NCBI RefSeq assembly: GCF_000421165.1
Contig: NZ_ATWI01000008.1
Location: forward strand, 620,001-684,000
DNA: 64,000 nucleotides
Source of the DNA: Marinobacter daepoensis DSM 16072
GTDB lineage: Bacteria > Pseudomonadota > Gammaproteobacteria > Pseudomonadales > Oleiphilaceae
Direction: 5' to 3'
Below are positions 1-9,211 of the stretch, piece after piece; position 1 is the first letter of the stretch; the number at the start of each line of letters is the position of its first letter. Under the pieces are notes generated by a model, which did no database searches, was not told where the DNA came from, and saw only the letters and a program-made list of their open reading frames with translations. The position numbers were made by a program, and so were the translations under genes.

Positions 1-699
1 GGTACCGAGACCGTCCCTGCTGTCGACAAGATTGTCGGGCCTGGCAATATTTTTGTGGCGACGGCCAAACGTGAAGTGTTTGGTGTTGTTGGTATCGACA
101 TGATTGCCGGTCCGTCTGAGATTCTGGTGATCTGTGATGGTAAGACCGATCCTGACTGGATTGCGATGGACCTGTTTTCTCAGGCTGAGCACGACGAACA
201 GGCACAGAGCATTCTCGTGAGCCCTGATGCTGAATTTCTGGATGCGGTTGAGGTCAGCATCAACAAGCTTTTGCCGACCATGGAAAGAGAAGAGATCATC
301 CGCACGTCCATGCTCGGCCGTGGGGCTCTGATACAGGTGGCCGACATGAAGGAAGCGGCCGAGGTAAGCAACCGGATTGCGCCCGAACACCTTGAACTGT
401 CGGTGGAAGACCCCCAGTCCATGCTGAGCGATATCCGCCACGCTGGTGCCATTTTCATGGGGCGGCACACTGCCGAAGCGCTTGGTGACTATTGTGCCGG
501 ACCAAATCACGTATTGCCGACCAGTGGCACAGCACGATTCAGCTCGCCTCTGGGCGTTTATGATTTTCAGAAGCGATCTTCGCTGATCGGTTTTACCGCT
601 CAGGGCGCAGACAGAATGGGGCGTGTGGCTTCTGTTCTGGCCCGGGGTGAGGGGCTCACCGCACATGCACGCTCAGCGGAGTACCGGATCAATGAGTAA
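1..699 (+). CDS. hisD: Histidinol dehydrogenase, 5' end missing
   Basis: HisD oxidises L-histidinol to L-histidine in two NAD-dependent steps, the last reactions of histidine synthesis, in the cytoplasm. The reading frame is open from base 1, so the gene begins upstream of the window and about 232 C-terminal residues are visible. Family motifs are clear: VGPGN near the start, AGPSEIL, the [10 protein letters not shown] zinc/active-site region, RIAPEHLEL, and GPNHVLPT followed by ARFSSPLGV. The stop at 697-699 overlaps the start of hisC by 8 bases, so the two are probably translationally coupled. The N-terminal half is absent only because of the window edge. Confidence 0.97.
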   Translation, partial: GTETVPAVDKIVGPGNIFVATAKREVFGVVGIDMIAGPSEILVICDGKTDPDWIAMDLFSQAEHDEQAQSILVSPDAEFLDAVEVSINKLLPTMEREEIIRTSMLGRGALIQVADMKEAAEVSNRIAPEHLELSVEDPQSMLSDIRHAGAIFMGRHTAEALGDYCAGPNHVLPTSGTARFSSPLGVYDFQKRSSLIGFTAQGADRMGRVASVLARGEGLTAHARSAEYRINE

Positions 700-1762
700 G
701 TATTGGAGTGCTTTGGTCAGTGAACTGAAGCCGTATGTGCCAGGCGAGCAGCCAAAGATGGCGAACCTGGTGAAGCTGAATACCAATGAAAACCCGTTTG
801 GGCCTTCTCCGAAGGTGATCGCTGCTATCAAATCCGAGTTGAACGATGGCCTGCGTCTATACCCTGATCCTGAGGGGCAGGCACTTAAGCAGGCCATTGC
901 GGACTATCATGTGGATTTTGGTATCGCGCCCAGCCAGGTCTTTGTCGGTAACGGGTCTGACGAGGTGCTTGCTCATGTTTTTCAGGGGCTGCTCAAGCAT
1001 GATAAGCCGATCCTGTTCCCGGATATTACGTACAGTTTTTACCCGGTTTACTGCGGTCTTTATCAGATTGAAAGCTGTGTCATGCCGCTGAATGATCGCT
1101 TTGAAATTGATCCGGCGGATTACCGGCGCCCCAACGGCGGTATTATTTTCCCCAATCCGAACGCACCCACGGGGCGTTATCTCGGGCTGGGGCATGTAGA
1201 GGATATCCTCCAGGCGAACCCGGACAGTGTCGTGGTGGTGGATGAGGCCTATGTGGATTTCGGTGGTGAGACTGCAATAAGGCTGGTCAACCAATACCCG
1301 AATCTTCTGGTGTGTCAGACACTTTCCAAGGCCCGCTCCCTGGCCGGGCTCCGGGTTGGGTTCGCCGTTGGGAATGAAGAGCTGATTGAAGCCTTGAGTC
1401 GGGTTAAGGACAGTTTTAATTCGTACCCGCTGGATCGGCTGGCTCTTGCTGGTGCCGTTGCTGCCTTTGAGGACAAACAATGGTTTGAAGACTCGGTAAA
1501 TGGTGTTATCCGCGAACGTGAGAAACTGACAGCCGAGCTTGAAAAGCGTGGATTTGAGGTGCTGCCCTCCAAGGCAAACTTTGTGTTCGCAAGACATCCT
1601 GAGCACACCGGAGAGGATGTTGCGGCTCTGTTGCGGGAGCAGGGCATTATTGTTCGTCATTTCAATAAGCCCAGAATCAGCGACTTCTTGCGGATTACCG
1701 TGGGTACCGCTGATCAGAACAAGGCCCTGATTAAGGGTTTGGGTAAGCTGTCGGAGGTCTGA
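692..1762 (+). CDS. hisC: Histidinol-phosphate aminotransferase
   Basis: HisC is the PLP-dependent transaminase that converts imidazole-acetol phosphate to histidinol phosphate using glutamate. The 356-residue protein has the class I/II aminotransferase fold. NENPFGPS lies near the N terminus, FPNPNAPTG at the substrate/PLP region, [10 protein letters not shown] follows, and [10 protein letters not shown] carries the predicted PLP lysine (about residue 213). The ATG at 692 gives MSKYW and overlaps the hisD stop by 8 bases. An earlier in-frame ATG at 623 would add 23 residues inside hisD and is less likely. Length fits the family (about 350). Confidence 0.96.
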   Translation: MSKYWSALVSELKPYVPGEQPKMANLVKLNTNENPFGPSPKVIAAIKSELNDGLRLYPDPEGQALKQAIADYHVDFGIAPSQVFVGNGSDEVLAHVFQGLLKHDKPILFPDITYSFYPVYCGLYQIESCVMPLNDRFEIDPADYRRPNGGIIFPNPNAPTGRYLGLGHVEDILQANPDSVVVVDEAYVDFGGETAIRLVNQYPNLLVCQTLSKARSLAGLRVGFAVGNEELIEALSRVKDSFNSYPLDRLALAGAVAAFEDKQWFEDSVNGVIREREKLTAELEKRGFEVLPSKANFVFARHPEHTGEDVAALLREQGIIVRHFNKPRISDFLRITVGTADQNKALIKGLGKLSEV

Positions 1763-1763
1763 T

Positions 1764-2507
1764 TTGGCAAACCGGAACGACATCCTGAATGCCATGAATG
1801 AATGGCTGAAGCCTGAGAATTTTCAGGATTACTGCCCGAATGGTCTGCAGATTGAAGGAAAGGACGAGGTGGCCACCATTATCACCGGTGTCACCGCAAG
1901 TCAGGCCCTGATTGATGCCGCGGTTGACGCGGGGGCTGACATGATACTCGTTCATCATGGTTATTTCTGGAAAGGCGAAGAGCAGGCTATTCGCGGCATA
2001 AAACGCCGGCGTATCAAGCAGCTTCTGGATAACGACATCAACCTCGTTGCCTATCACCTGCCGCTGGATGATCATCCGGACTATGGTAACAATCGTCAGC
2101 TTGCCCGGGTGCTGGGGATCGAGTGCCCGAGGCCACTCGATGGACTGGTCTGGCAGGGTGAACTTTCTCAGCCTCTTTCAGTAAAAGCGTTTGAGGCTCA
2201 GGTTGCCCGGGCTCTTGATCGTCAGCCTCTCCATGTGGGGTGTGGCAAGAGCGAGATCAGGACGGTGGGCTGGTGCACTGGAGCGGCTCAGGGGTTTCTG
2301 GGGACGGCTCTGGATGCCGGGCTGGATGCGTTTATCAGTGGGGAAATTTCAGAACCCACCACGCATCTGGCTCGGGAAGGCGGTATTCATTATTTTGCAG
2401 CGGGCCACCACGCTACCGAGCGGTATGGGGTTCAGGCCCTTGGGCAGGCAGTCGCGGGGGCTTTTGGTATCGCCCACCGCTTTATCGACTGCGATAACCC
2501 GGTGTAA
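1764..2507 (+). CDS. Nif3-like dinuclear metal-centre protein (YbgI family)
   Basis: This 247-residue protein belongs to the Nif3/YbgI family of toroidal hexamers with a two-metal site. The biochemical role is not settled; GTP cyclohydrolase I type 2 is a common but weak label. Metal-ligand motifs are present: LVHHGYFW, AYHLPLDDHP and, near the C terminus, AAGHHATERYG. The start is TTG at 1764, one base after the hisC stop and preceded by GGAGG at 1753-1757, so it is probably co-transcribed with hisDC. The 3' end is one base from the convergent zapG stop, with no terminator between them. Confidence 0.94.
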   Translation: MANRNDILNAMNEWLKPENFQDYCPNGLQIEGKDEVATIITGVTASQALIDAAVDAGADMILVHHGYFWKGEEQAIRGIKRRRIKQLLDNDINLVAYHLPLDDHPDYGNNRQLARVLGIECPRPLDGLVWQGELSQPLSVKAFEAQVARALDRQPLHVGCGKSEIRTVGWCTGAAQGFLGTALDAGLDAFISGEISEPTTHLAREGGIHYFAAGHHATERYGVQALGQAVAGAFGIAHRFIDCDNPV

Positions 2508-2508
2508 A

Positions 2509-2946
2509 TCACGCCGGGCGCTTTTCGCCTTTGTCGAGACCATAATCTTCAGCCAGGGTCCCTTTGGCTTCCGGGTCGGCTTTTGGCGCATAGTCCCTTG
2601 GCGGTTCTGCTGTCTCGCCGTCTTTTCCGTGTTCCAGACGCCCTTTGGCTTCCTCATCCAGCTCTTCCAGCCAGTCTTCGTCGTTGCAAAGACGGTTGGC
2701 CCCGCGCGCCATATGCTGATTCACGTCCCGGTAGGCATCGTTAAAACGGCGCAGAAGGTGAGCGGATTCCATAAAGTGCTCGTTTACCTGAGCCTGGTAG
2801 CGCGTAAACTCACTGCGCAGTTCTTCAATCTGCTGCTCGGCCCGGCGTTGCCGGAGCGTTGCTCCCTGGCCGGAACGGCCAAACAGAATCCCGATGACAA
2901 TGCCAATAGCCAATGCGGCAACGGCCGCCAGAATCAGGTTTGTCAT
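2509..2946 (-). CDS. zapG: ZapG/YhcB-type membrane protein (DUF1043)
   Basis: The 145-residue protein starts with a single transmembrane segment (MTNLILAAVAAL, then a small glycine-rich stretch to about residue 22). A helical, charged coiled-coil-like region follows, ending in an acidic tail. This is the architecture of YhcB (renamed ZapG in Escherichia coli), an inner-membrane protein linked to cell division and envelope synthesis. The ATG at 2946 was chosen because it puts the membrane helix at the N terminus; the longer frame to 3045 adds 33 uncharacteristic residues. It is divergent from zapE, the same pairing as in E. coli, which supports the call. Confidence 0.9.
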   Translation of the reverse strand: MTNLILAAVAALAIGIVIGILFGRSGQGATLRQRRAEQQIEELRSEFTRYQAQVNEHFMESAHLLRRFNDAYRDVNQHMARGANRLCNDEDWLEELDEEAKGRLEHGKDGETAEPPRDYAPKADPEAKGTLAEDYGLDKGEKRPA

Positions 2947-3146
2947 GTGTAACGTCGTCCTTAGTTTGCCTGCAAGTGAGCCTGTGCCCTCTGTCAGAGT
3001 ATAACGCCCCAGACCGATTGAGCCCATGCTGAAACACTGCGCCAATCGTCGTATTGCTCCGGGACTGGCCCAGCGTGGCGAAAAATCGCCAAATAAGCGA
3101 CAATACCGCGCCGATTTTTACTCCACTAAACTATCCAGGAAGCCTG

Positions 3147-4280
3147 ATGACTGCTGCCACATCCTCCGAAACCGTTGCGAACCAGACCCCTTGGGCGCGT
3201 TACCAAAAGGATCTCGAGCGCCCGGACTTTCATAAGGATCCGGCGCAGGAAGACGCTGTGCAACGGCTACAGGCACTGTACGACAAATTGGTTGCGGCTG
3301 AAAATGAACGTGACCGGGGGTTGACCAAACTGCGCCGCAGACTCAGAAAAGGGCGGGAAGAGCCGGTAACCGGGTTGTATTTCTGGGGCGGTGTTGGCCG
3401 GGGGAAAACCTACCTGATGGATACGTTTTTTGAATCCCTGCCTTTTGAACGAAAAATGCGAGTGCACTTTCATCGCTTCATGCAGCGAGTTCACCACGAG
3501 CTGAAAGCGTTGAAAGGCGAAAAAAATCCGCTTGAGACGGTGGCAAAAAAGTTTGCCGATGAAACCCGGGTCATCTGTTTTGATGAGTTTTTTGTCTCCG
3601 ATATCGGAGATGCCATGATTCTCGCCACACTGATGGACGGCTTGTTCAGCCGGGGCGTGACTCTGGTATGTACGTCGAATATTGTTCCCGATGGTCTTTA
3701 CAAAGACGGCCTGCAGCGTGCGCGCTTCCTCCCCGCGATTGAGCTGGTTAAGAAGTACACCGATGTTGTTAATGTCGATGGTGGGGTGGATTACCGGCTG
3801 CGCACCCTGGAGCAGGCTGAACTGTACCATTGTCCGCTGGACCACGAGGCGGACGTCAGTCTGCGCAATAGTTTTGATGCCCTGGCGCTGGAAGCAGCCA
3901 AACACAGCAAAACCATGGAAATCAATGGCAGAAAGATTCCTGCCCAGGCTCATGCCGATGACGTGGTCTGGTTTGATTTCAAGGATGTCTGCGACGGGCC
4001 ACGCAGCCAGAATGACTACATTGAAATGGCAAGGCAGTTCCATGCCATCATCGTCAGCAATGTGCCTGTTCTGGGCGGTGACAAAGATGATCAGGCCCGG
4101 CGTTTCATCAACATGATTGATGAATTCTACGATCGCAATGTCAAAGTTATCATTTCCGCAGCGGCCCCCATCACCGAACTCTATTCCGGTGGGCGCCTGA
4201 GTTTTGAATTCGAGCGTACCGAGTCCCGACTGCTGGAAATGCAGTCCCGGGAATATCTTGAAGCACCCCACAAACCATAA
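3147..4280 (+). CDS. zapE: AFG1-family ATPase ZapE
   Basis: ZapE is a cytoplasmic P-loop ATPase of the AFG1 family that acts at the Z-ring during division. The 377-residue protein has a Walker A motif GGVGRGKT at about 81-88, Walker B with VICFDEFF ending near 149, and a sensor-like CTSN. Family features include HFHRFM after the P-loop and FDFKDVCDGPRS in the C-terminal half. The ATG at 3147 follows a CAGGAAG ribosome site at 3136-3142. An upstream ATG at 3054 would run through the divergent promoter region and is rejected. Length is normal for proteobacterial ZapE. Confidence 0.95.
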   Translation: MTAATSSETVANQTPWARYQKDLERPDFHKDPAQEDAVQRLQALYDKLVAAENERDRGLTKLRRRLRKGREEPVTGLYFWGGVGRGKTYLMDTFFESLPFERKMRVHFHRFMQRVHHELKALKGEKNPLETVAKKFADETRVICFDEFFVSDIGDAMILATLMDGLFSRGVTLVCTSNIVPDGLYKDGLQRARFLPAIELVKKYTDVVNVDGGVDYRLRTLEQAELYHCPLDHEADVSLRNSFDALALEAAKHSKTMEINGRKIPAQAHADDVVWFDFKDVCDGPRSQNDYIEMARQFHAIIVSNVPVLGGDKDDQARRFINMIDEFYDRNVKVIISAAAPITELYSGGRLSFEFERTESRLLEMQSREYLEAPHKP

Positions 4281-4315
4281 GCAAAACCATAAAGAACCAA
4301 CAGAGAGGTCACAGC

Positions 4316-5500
4316 ATGAGTCAGGACAACGTAGTCATTGTAAGTGGTGTTCGCACTCCCATGGGCGGGTTCATGGGTAGTCTGGCTCCGGTTTCCGCGC
4401 CAGAACTTGGCGCGATTGCCATCGCTGAAGCGGTAAAGCGTGCAGGCTTGCAGCCAGCGGATATTCAGGAAGTGATCATGGGTAACGTACTGCCGGCTGG
4501 TCTGAAGCAGGGGCCTGCTCGTCAGGCCATGCGCAAGGCAGGTTTGCCGGACAGCACGGGCGCGACCACCATCAACAAGCTCTGTGGTTCCGGAATGAAA
4601 GCCACGATGTTTGCCCATGACCTGATCAAGGCGGGTTCCAATGATGTGATGGTTGCTGGTGGCATGGAAAGTATGTCGAACGCGCCGCATGTCCTTCTTG
4701 GTGCCCGTCAGGGGTATCGTATGGGGCCCGGTCAGGCGCCTCAGGATCATATGTTTCTGGATGGGCTCGAAGATGCCGAAACCGGTCGCCTGATGGGCTC
4801 TTTTGCTCAGGAAATGGCCGATCAGAAAGGGTATACCCGGGAAGAAATGGATGAGTATGCGATTTCCTCCCTGAATCGGGCCAAGAGGGCGATTGAGGAT
4901 GGGCTCCTGAAAGAGGAAATCATCCCCGTAACAGTAAAAACCCGAAAGGGTGAGGTGGTCGTTGCCGATGATGAGCAGCCTCACAATGCCAATATTGAAA
5001 AAATTCCGACTCTGCGCCCAGCCTTCGCCAAAGACGGTACCGTGACAGCGGCTAACGCGTCCTCTATTTCCGATGGGTCTTCCGCACTGGTCCTGATGCG
5101 TGAGTCAGAAGCGGAAAAGCGTGGCCTTAAGCCGCTCGCCCGGATCGTTGCGCACAGCACCCAGTCCCAGCATCCCAGCGAGTTCACCTGTGCGCCAGTA
5201 GGGGCTATCCAGACGCTGTTCGAGAAAACCGGGTGGACGAAAGACGATGTTGACCTGTACGAGATCAACGAAGCTTTTGCCATGGTTGCCATGATGCCGA
5301 TTAAAGAACTGGGCCTCGACCCGGAAAAGGTGAACATTCATGGTGGTGCCTGTGCTCAGGGGCACCCGGTTGGTTCAACGGGCTCACGACTGCTCGTAAC
5401 GCTGATGCATTCACTGAAGCGCTACGGCAAGAAAAAAGGCGTTGCCGCGCTGTGTATTGGTGGTGGTGAGGCAACAGCCATGGCTATTGAAATGCTGTAA
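4316..5500 (+). CDS. Acetyl-CoA acetyltransferase (thiolase)
   Basis: A 394-residue thiolase of the biosynthetic (acetoacetyl-CoA forming or cleaving) type. The nucleophilic cysteine is in NKLCGSGMKA (Cys90), the histidine in GGACAQGHPVG (His350) and the second catalytic cysteine in ALCIGGGEA (Cys380). NEAFA, also conserved, is present. It may serve ketone-body, polyhydroxyalkanoate or degradative metabolism; no phaB or beta-oxidation partner is adjacent, so the pathway is left open. It begins 35 bases after zapE with an AGAGAGGT ribosome site. Confidence 0.94.
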   Translation: MSQDNVVIVSGVRTPMGGFMGSLAPVSAPELGAIAIAEAVKRAGLQPADIQEVIMGNVLPAGLKQGPARQAMRKAGLPDSTGATTINKLCGSGMKATMFAHDLIKAGSNDVMVAGGMESMSNAPHVLLGARQGYRMGPGQAPQDHMFLDGLEDAETGRLMGSFAQEMADQKGYTREEMDEYAISSLNRAKRAIEDGLLKEEIIPVTVKTRKGEVVVADDEQPHNANIEKIPTLRPAFAKDGTVTAANASSISDGSSALVLMRESEAEKRGLKPLARIVAHSTQSQHPSEFTCAPVGAIQTLFEKTGWTKDDVDLYEINEAFAMVAMMPIKELGLDPEKVNIHGGACAQGHPVGSTGSRLLVTLMHSLKRYGKKKGVAALCIGGGEATAMAIEML

Positions 5501-5719
5501 TTGTCCAGGTGGTTGCACTCCTGAATCTTGTCTATAGTGAGGGAGTGCGAGCGCCGGCTGAGCGCAGAGTGACCGTAAAATCATACTTTTGACTGATCAA
5601 AGCCCGCAAAGGGCTTAGCTATAGTGCAAGCATCACGGCACTGTGCACCAAGCCGTCAGGATACCTAACTACCAGAACAACAGAGCAGCGACTCAGAACA
5701 ACAACGGAGTAGCCTTCCA
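5501..5719 (+). promoter_or_regulatory. Leader/promoter region before the DUF1302-DUF1329 pair
   Basis: This 219-base gap must hold the end of the thiolase transcript and the start of the next operon. The octamer CTATAGTG occurs twice (around 5532 and 5619) and each copy could contain a -10 element, but neither has a good -35 at normal spacing. A short perfect hairpin (AAGCCC, five-base loop, GGGCTT) lies at 5600-5616 without a T tract, so it looks more like a protein or RNA structural site than a terminator. Exact promoter unresolved. Confidence 0.3.
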
Positions 5720-7552
5720 ATGACAAGAAAAACTCAACCTTGGCAGCGTTGGACCAAGTTACCGCTTGCCGTAGCTATAGCCGCCGGCGTGTCCGGTCAG
5801 GCATCTGCATACTCGTTCTACATGGGTGACGTTGAGGCCCAGTTCAATACCACATTATCGGCCGGTGCTTCCTGGCGGGTAGAAGATGCTGACAAGCGTC
5901 TCCTGGCTCCTCACGATGGCCGTGGCACGGCATCCACCAACAACTACGATGATGGTAACCGCAACTTCGATAAAGGCGATACCATCTCGAAAATCGTCAA
6001 AGGTAACAGTGAGCTGTTCCTCGATTACGCGGTTGATAACCCCTACCTGACACGGGTAGGTGGTTTTGTCCGCGGCCGTTACTGGTATGACTTCGAACTC
6101 AAGGACGAGAGCCGCCGTTACGTTGAGCTGAACGAAGAGGCCAAGAAGAACGCATCCGGGGGTGAAATTCTTGATGCCTACGTGTTCTCAGACTGGTATT
6201 TCGGCAATGTTCCGGTGAGCATGCGCTACGGTAAGCAGGTTGTGAGCTGGGGTGAGAGTACATTTATCCAGGGCGGTATTAACACCATCAACCCGGTAGA
6301 TGTGCAGGCGTTCCGGGCTCCAGGTTCGGAGTTAAAGGACGCTTTGCTGCCGGTTGAAATGTTCTACGTGTCGGCAGGCATTACGGAGAATGTGTCCGTT
6401 GAGGCCTTCGTGCAGGCCAAATGGGAGCCGGTTCGTCCGGACGATTGCGGTACCTTCTTCTCGACCATCGATTTCGTATCGGATGGTTGTGGCCCGATCT
6501 GGCCATCGGGTGAAGTCAGCGAAGCGCAAAGCCAGCTGCTGGACGCAACAGATGCGTTAGGGCTTGGTGGCTATGCGATCAATCGCCAGGCGGATGTCGA
6601 AGCAGACTCCAAAGACCAGTTTGGGGTGGCGGTACGTTGGTATGTGCCTGCTCTGAACGATTCTGAACTGGGCTTTTACTACATCAAGTACAATAGTCGC
6701 TTGCCGTACGTAAGTGGCGTGCTTAATGATGGCCCTGCCCCTGGTCCGGGGTACTTCCCCGACTACTTCATGGAGTATCCGGAGAACATCGACCTGTACG
6801 GCATCAGCATCAACACCACCACGCCCGGCGGCTGGTCTCTGGGCGCTGAATACAGCTTCCGTGAAGGGGTTCCCTTGCAGTGGAACGCCTTTGAGCTGAT
6901 CTATGCCGGGTTGCAGCTTCCCGGGCCCGATGGTACCCCGGTCAGTCTGTTGCAGCAGCAGCGGCAGGAAGAGCTGGGCACTACTGATATCAACGGGTTG
7001 AGAGCGTCGGGTAACGACCGCTTCAACGTGTCCCAGTTCCAGTTCACCCTGATTAAATTCTTCGATCAGGTTATGGGCGCCAGCCGTTTGTCTCTGATCA
7101 ACGAAGTGGGGATGACCTGGGTGCACGATCTGCCAGGGTACGATGAAGCCCGCTATGGCCGTTCCGGTACCTTTGGGATCGGGCCGGTTCCAACGGCGGT
7201 TGGTGATATCTGTCCCCAGCTCAACCTGAACTCCGATTATTGTGAGAATGAGGGTTTCACCACAGACTTTTCCTGGGGTTACCGTACTCGTCTGGTCTGG
7301 GAGTACCCGAACGCTTTTGCGGGTGTGAACCTTTCGCCACAACTGGCCTGGAGTCATGACGTTGAAGGATACTCACCGCAGCCCGGTGGAGCGTTCAACG
7401 AAGGAAGCAAAGCCGTTGGCCTGTCTGTTCAGGCGGTGTATCAGAACAAGATCACCGGCAACATTGGCTACACAAACTTTTTCGGTGGCAAGCCGTATAA
7501 CGAGTTGACCGACCGTGATTTCGTGAGTGCGAGTGTTTCCTACTCATTCTGA
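5720..7552 (+). CDS. DUF1302 family exported protein
   Basis: A 610-residue protein with an N-terminal signal peptide (positively charged start, hydrophobic core around LPLAVAIAAGV, cleavage likely after QASA near residue 30). The mature part is rich in aromatic, alternating-strand segments and ends in ASVSYSF, the aromatic C terminus typical of outer-membrane barrels. This matches DUF1302, a family of unknown function that in pseudomonads and Marinobacter is usually paired with DUF1329. The pair is repeated here with a 33-base gap. A role in outer-membrane passage or handling of hydrophobic substrates is inference only. Confidence 0.88.
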   Translation: MTRKTQPWQRWTKLPLAVAIAAGVSGQASAYSFYMGDVEAQFNTTLSAGASWRVEDADKRLLAPHDGRGTASTNNYDDGNRNFDKGDTISKIVKGNSELFLDYAVDNPYLTRVGGFVRGRYWYDFELKDESRRYVELNEEAKKNASGGEILDAYVFSDWYFGNVPVSMRYGKQVVSWGESTFIQGGINTINPVDVQAFRAPGSELKDALLPVEMFYVSAGITENVSVEAFVQAKWEPVRPDDCGTFFSTIDFVSDGCGPIWPSGEVSEAQSQLLDATDALGLGGYAINRQADVEADSKDQFGVAVRWYVPALNDSELGFYYIKYNSRLPYVSGVLNDGPAPGPGYFPDYFMEYPENIDLYGISINTTTPGGWSLGAEYSFREGVPLQWNAFELIYAGLQLPGPDGTPVSLLQQQRQEELGTTDINGLRASGNDRFNVSQFQFTLIKFFDQVMGASRLSLINEVGMTWVHDLPGYDEARYGRSGTFGIGPVPTAVGDICPQLNLNSDYCENEGFTTDFSWGYRTRLVWEYPNAFAGVNLSPQLAWSHDVEGYSPQPGGAFNEGSKAVGLSVQAVYQNKITGNIGYTNFFGGKPYNELTDRDFVSASVSYSF

Positions 7553-7585
7553 ACCGGACCGAATTCGTTTAACGAGGTAATTTAG

Positions 7586-8947
7586 ATGAAACTGAACAAG
7601 AAACTACTGGCTACAGGTGTATTGGCTGCAAGTCTCTTTACCGGTCAGGCCTGGGGTGCGGTTTCTGCAGAGGAAGCGGCCAAGCTGGGAGACACCCTGA
7701 CGCCAATGGGTGCGGAAAAAGCCGGTAATGGAGGCGTCATTCCTGCCTGGACCGGAGGAATGGACAGTGCGCCTGCTGGCTATAAGGGCGATGGCATTTA
7801 CATTAATCCGTTCCCTGACGAGCAGCCTGAGTTCGTTATCGATCAAAACAACGTTGGCCAGTATGCCGATAACCTGTCTCCCGGGCAGGTTGCGATGATC
7901 CGCCAGTACCCGAATTACAAGATTCCGGTGTATCCGACCCATCGTACCGCGGTTTATCCAAAAGACATCATGGATGAAACGGTCAAAAATGCGACTCAGT
8001 CGGAATTGGTGCAGGGCGGAAACGGTATCGGGAATTACCAGAACGCAACCCCTTTCCCCATTCCCCAGAACGGACTGGAAGTGATCTGGAACCATATCAC
8101 CCGCTATCGGGGTGGTTCGGTTCAGCGTAATGTGGGGCAGGCGACTCCGACAGCCAACGGCGCATTCTCTGTAGTCAAATTTCAGGATGAATTGAGCTGG
8201 AACTCCTATCTGGCGGACTATGAGCCGGGCAAGGATGATAACGTTCTGTTTTATTTCAAGCAGGCCATTACGGCACCGGCTCGTCTGGCGGGTAACGTTC
8301 TTCTGGTTCATGAAACTCTGGACCAGGTGAAAGAGCCTCGCCGTGCATGGATTTACAACGCGGGCCAGCGTCGTGTTCGCCGTGCCCCACAGGTGGCATA
8401 CGATGGTCCCGGTACGGCGGCCGACGGTATGCGCACCTCTGACAACTTCGACATGTTTAACGGCGCGCCAGATCGTTATAACTGGGAGTTGCTGGGTAAA
8501 AAAGAGATGTATATTCCATACAACTCCTACAAACTGGTTGATCGTGACCTGAGCTACGATGAAATCATCAAGGCCGGACACATCAATCAGGACCTGACCC
8601 GCTATGAGCTGCACCGTGTCTGGCATGTCCGGGCGACTCTGAAAGATGGCGAGCGCCACGTCTACGCCCAGCGTGATTTCTATATTGATGAGGACTCCTG
8701 GCAGGCAGCGATCATTGATCATTACGATGGTCGTGGTGAGCTCTGGCGTGTGGCTGAAGCACACGGCATGCAGTTCTACGATCAGGATGTGCCCTGGTAT
8801 GCGATTGAGGTTCTCTACGACCTGTTGTCCGGCCGCTATCTGGCTCTCGGGTTGACCAACGAAGAAAACAACCCGTACAGCTTTGGAGTGGAGCGCCAGT
8901 CCCGGGATTACACACCAGCGGCCTTGCGTCGTGCGGGTACCCGATAA
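7586..8947 (+). CDS. DUF1329 family exported protein
   Basis: A 453-residue secreted protein with a clear signal peptide (KKLLATGVLAASLFTGQAWG, cleavage after about residue 24). The mature protein starts with the family region around LGDTLTPMGAEKAGN and GGVIPAWTGG and shows later conserved segments such as PARLAGNVLLVHE and RAWIYNAGQRRVRRAPQ. DUF1329 is distantly related to LolA/LolB-like lipid-binding folds, so binding of a hydrophobic ligand in the periplasm is plausible but unproven. It has an ACGAGGTAA ribosome site, follows DUF1302 directly and is closed by the terminator at 8971. Confidence 0.9.
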   Translation: MKLNKKLLATGVLAASLFTGQAWGAVSAEEAAKLGDTLTPMGAEKAGNGGVIPAWTGGMDSAPAGYKGDGIYINPFPDEQPEFVIDQNNVGQYADNLSPGQVAMIRQYPNYKIPVYPTHRTAVYPKDIMDETVKNATQSELVQGGNGIGNYQNATPFPIPQNGLEVIWNHITRYRGGSVQRNVGQATPTANGAFSVVKFQDELSWNSYLADYEPGKDDNVLFYFKQAITAPARLAGNVLLVHETLDQVKEPRRAWIYNAGQRRVRRAPQVAYDGPGTAADGMRTSDNFDMFNGAPDRYNWELLGKKEMYIPYNSYKLVDRDLSYDEIIKAGHINQDLTRYELHRVWHVRATLKDGERHVYAQRDFYIDEDSWQAAIIDHYDGRGELWRVAEAHGMQFYDQDVPWYAIEVLYDLLSGRYLALGLTNEENNPYSFGVERQSRDYTPAALRRAGTR

Positions 8948-8970
8948 GCGCTGATAAACGGCGATTGTAA

Positions 8971-9005
8971 AAAACGGCGAGCCCCTCAGGGCTCGCCGTT
9001 TTTTT
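8971..9005 (+). terminator. Rho-independent terminator after the DUF1329 gene
   Basis: A perfect 14-bp stem (8971-8984 with 8989-9002) encloses a CTCA loop and runs into seven Ts at 8999-9005. The matching A-rich 5' side means it could also work on the opposite strand. It separates the DUF1302-DUF1329 operon from the downstream regulator gene. Confidence 0.93.
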
Positions 9006-9211
9006 ATGGGTAACAAGCTGTATCGAAAGTGTTAAAAATTTGCCTCCAACCCCTTTTAACCCCGTCAAATTTTTGCAGGTAGCACCTGCTTTGGTTTAAC
9101 CTCTCCCAAAAGACTCATACTAAAGGCGTACCCGATGTAGGGCGCCACGCCGTGTTCGGCCAAAGCAAGACTCTTATTTTCCGGCCCGGATTCTGATTCT
9201 GCCGGTTTCAA

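Noticed and set aside
857..1795. 312-codon open frame opposite hisC
   Set aside because: Antisense to a well-supported gene; protein has no recognisable family and reflects codon bias.
3267..4271. 334-codon open frame opposite zapE
   Set aside because: Mirror of a conserved ATPase gene, with no ribosome site or family features.
7604..9016. 470-codon open frame opposite the DUF1329 gene
   Set aside because: Runs through the terminator at its 5' end and mirrors a conserved gene; not believable.
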